NCBI GenBank assembly: GCA_015233755.1
Contig: JADFXA010000135.1
Span: 1 to 6,290 of the forward strand
Length of the DNA: 6,290 nucleotides
Reading direction: 5' to 3'
From: Desulfamplus sp.
GTDB lineage: Bacteria; Desulfobacterota; Desulfobacteria; Desulfobacterales; Desulfobacteraceae
The notes below the pieces were generated by a model that did no database searches, had not been told where the DNA came from, and saw only the letters and a program-made list of their open reading frames with translations. The first letter of the stretch is position 1, and every line of letters starts with the position of its first letter. The position numbers and the translations under genes were made by a program. Positions 5,971 to 6,290 of the stretch are shown here, piece after piece.

Positions 5971-6051
5971 ATGATAGCTATTGCAACACAGTTTTTTGCC
6001 AGTTTTTTTGCTTGGGCAGCTATTGGACGCTACAAAATAAAAAACCCTTGA
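5971..6051 (+). other. Short hydrophobic reading frame, possible relic of a membrane protein C-terminus
   Basis: Twenty-six codons from ATG 5971 to TGA 6049-6051 encode a single membrane-helix-like segment (IAIATQFFASFFAWAAIG) followed by a basic tail RYKIKNP. Its stop lies inside the terminator hairpin, as happens at real gene ends. No ribosome site is visible and I do not recognise the family. It could be the last helix of a lost transporter, since it follows other gene-end fragments, or chance in an AT-rich stretch. Confidence 0.25.
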
Positions 6052-6067
6052 TTTCTCAAGGGTTTTT
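6040..6067 (-). terminator. Intrinsic terminator downstream of tRNA-fMet (symmetrical, may work both ways)
   Basis: Perfect 12-base arms AAAAACCCTTGA/TCAAGGGTTTTT around a TTTC loop; the GC-containing core is CCCTTGA/TCAAGGG. On the minus strand it is followed by a T-run (6035-6044 region), as expected for stopping the tRNA transcript, which ends at 6099. The A/T tails on both sides make it bidirectional, so it could also end plus-strand transcription from the relic region. Confidence 0.88.
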
Positions 6068-6098
6068 GTATGTTATTGGACTGCTCTGAATGTATAAA

Positions 6099-6175
<77 letters not shown>

Positions 6176-6186
6176 GTAATTTTAAT

Positions 6187-6215
6187 AATATAGGTTAAAA
6201 AATATCTAAGGTCAA
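6187..6215 (-). promoter_or_regulatory. Sigma70-type promoter of tRNA-fMet
   Basis: -35 TTGACC at 6210-6215, 17-bp A/T-rich spacer, -10 TATATT at 6187-6192. The -10 box ends 11 nt before the mature 5' end of the tRNA (6175), leaving a short leader. Both hexamers differ from consensus by one base, and the spacing is optimal. Confidence 0.85.
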
Positions 6216-6245
6216 GACAATTTTGAGGCTCCTTGAAAATTGTCT
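6215..6245. repeat. Perfect 10-bp inverted repeat abutting the tRNA promoter
   Basis: AGACAATTTT (6215-6224) and AAAATTGTCT (6236-6245) are exact reverse complements separated by an 11-nt loop, GAGGCTCCTTG. The left arm touches the -35 box of the tRNA promoter by one base. It could be a repressor or activator operator, or the terminator-like end of a gene lying beyond the window. No T-run follows directly on the minus strand. Beyond it (6246-6290) I see no feature. Confidence 0.5.
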
Positions 6246-6290
6246 GTTTGTAATCGCTCACCTACCTCCAAATATATTGCACCAGTGGTA

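Overview
The window looks like an AT-rich chromosomal segment from a Gram-negative, probably motile bacterium. It carries an initiator tRNA with an encoded CCA end, sigma70-like promoter hexamers, Shine-Dalgarno sites, a proteobacterial-type L-threonine 3-dehydrogenase and a soluble chemoreceptor-like protein. I cannot name the species. The style would fit a Desulfobacterota, Nitrospirota or Deferribacterota-like lineage, but that is inference. All intact genes are on the minus strand.

Right to left (direction of transcription): a tRNA-fMet(CAU) gene at 6099-6175 has a good promoter (-35 TTGACC, 17 bp, -10 TATATT) and a perfect hairpin terminator at 6040-6067. Between it and the next intact gene lies a graveyard (about 5503-6051) of gene ends: a 24-codon start of an IS200/IS605 transposase, a piece of a Fic-domain protein, the C-terminus of serine hydroxymethyltransferase (glyA, minus strand), a probable C-terminus of L-serine dehydratase (sdaA-like, plus strand) and a short hydrophobic frame. 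None of these is intact and none is long enough to appear as an ordinary ORF.

Next is a three-gene minus-strand block, probably an operon: tdh (4182-5207), an aspartate kinase with an unusual N-terminal loop and two ACT domains (2714-4081), and a 12-TM major facilitator transporter (about 1492-2703). A 100-bp spacer with two strong hairpins separates tdh from the kinase. The kinase and transporter genes are nearly contiguous. Tdh removes threonine, aspartate kinase commits aspartate to the Thr/Lys/Met pathway, and the transporter may export a related metabolite. The glyA and sdaA debris beside tdh would complete a threonine to glycine to serine to pyruvate route, so the locus may be the remains of a larger amino-acid catabolic cluster.

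After a 304-bp spacer, the left end (1-1187) is the N-terminal 395 codons of a soluble, coiled-coil, MCP-like protein that runs off the window. It contains a degenerate receptor hairpin-tip motif and a CheZ-like FxDxxxQ motif. I found no CRISPR array and no convincing novel multi-gene defence system. The most unusual items are the compact relic mosaic, the variant aspartate kinase, the competing hairpins in the tdh-kinase spacer and the receptor/phosphatase-like protein.
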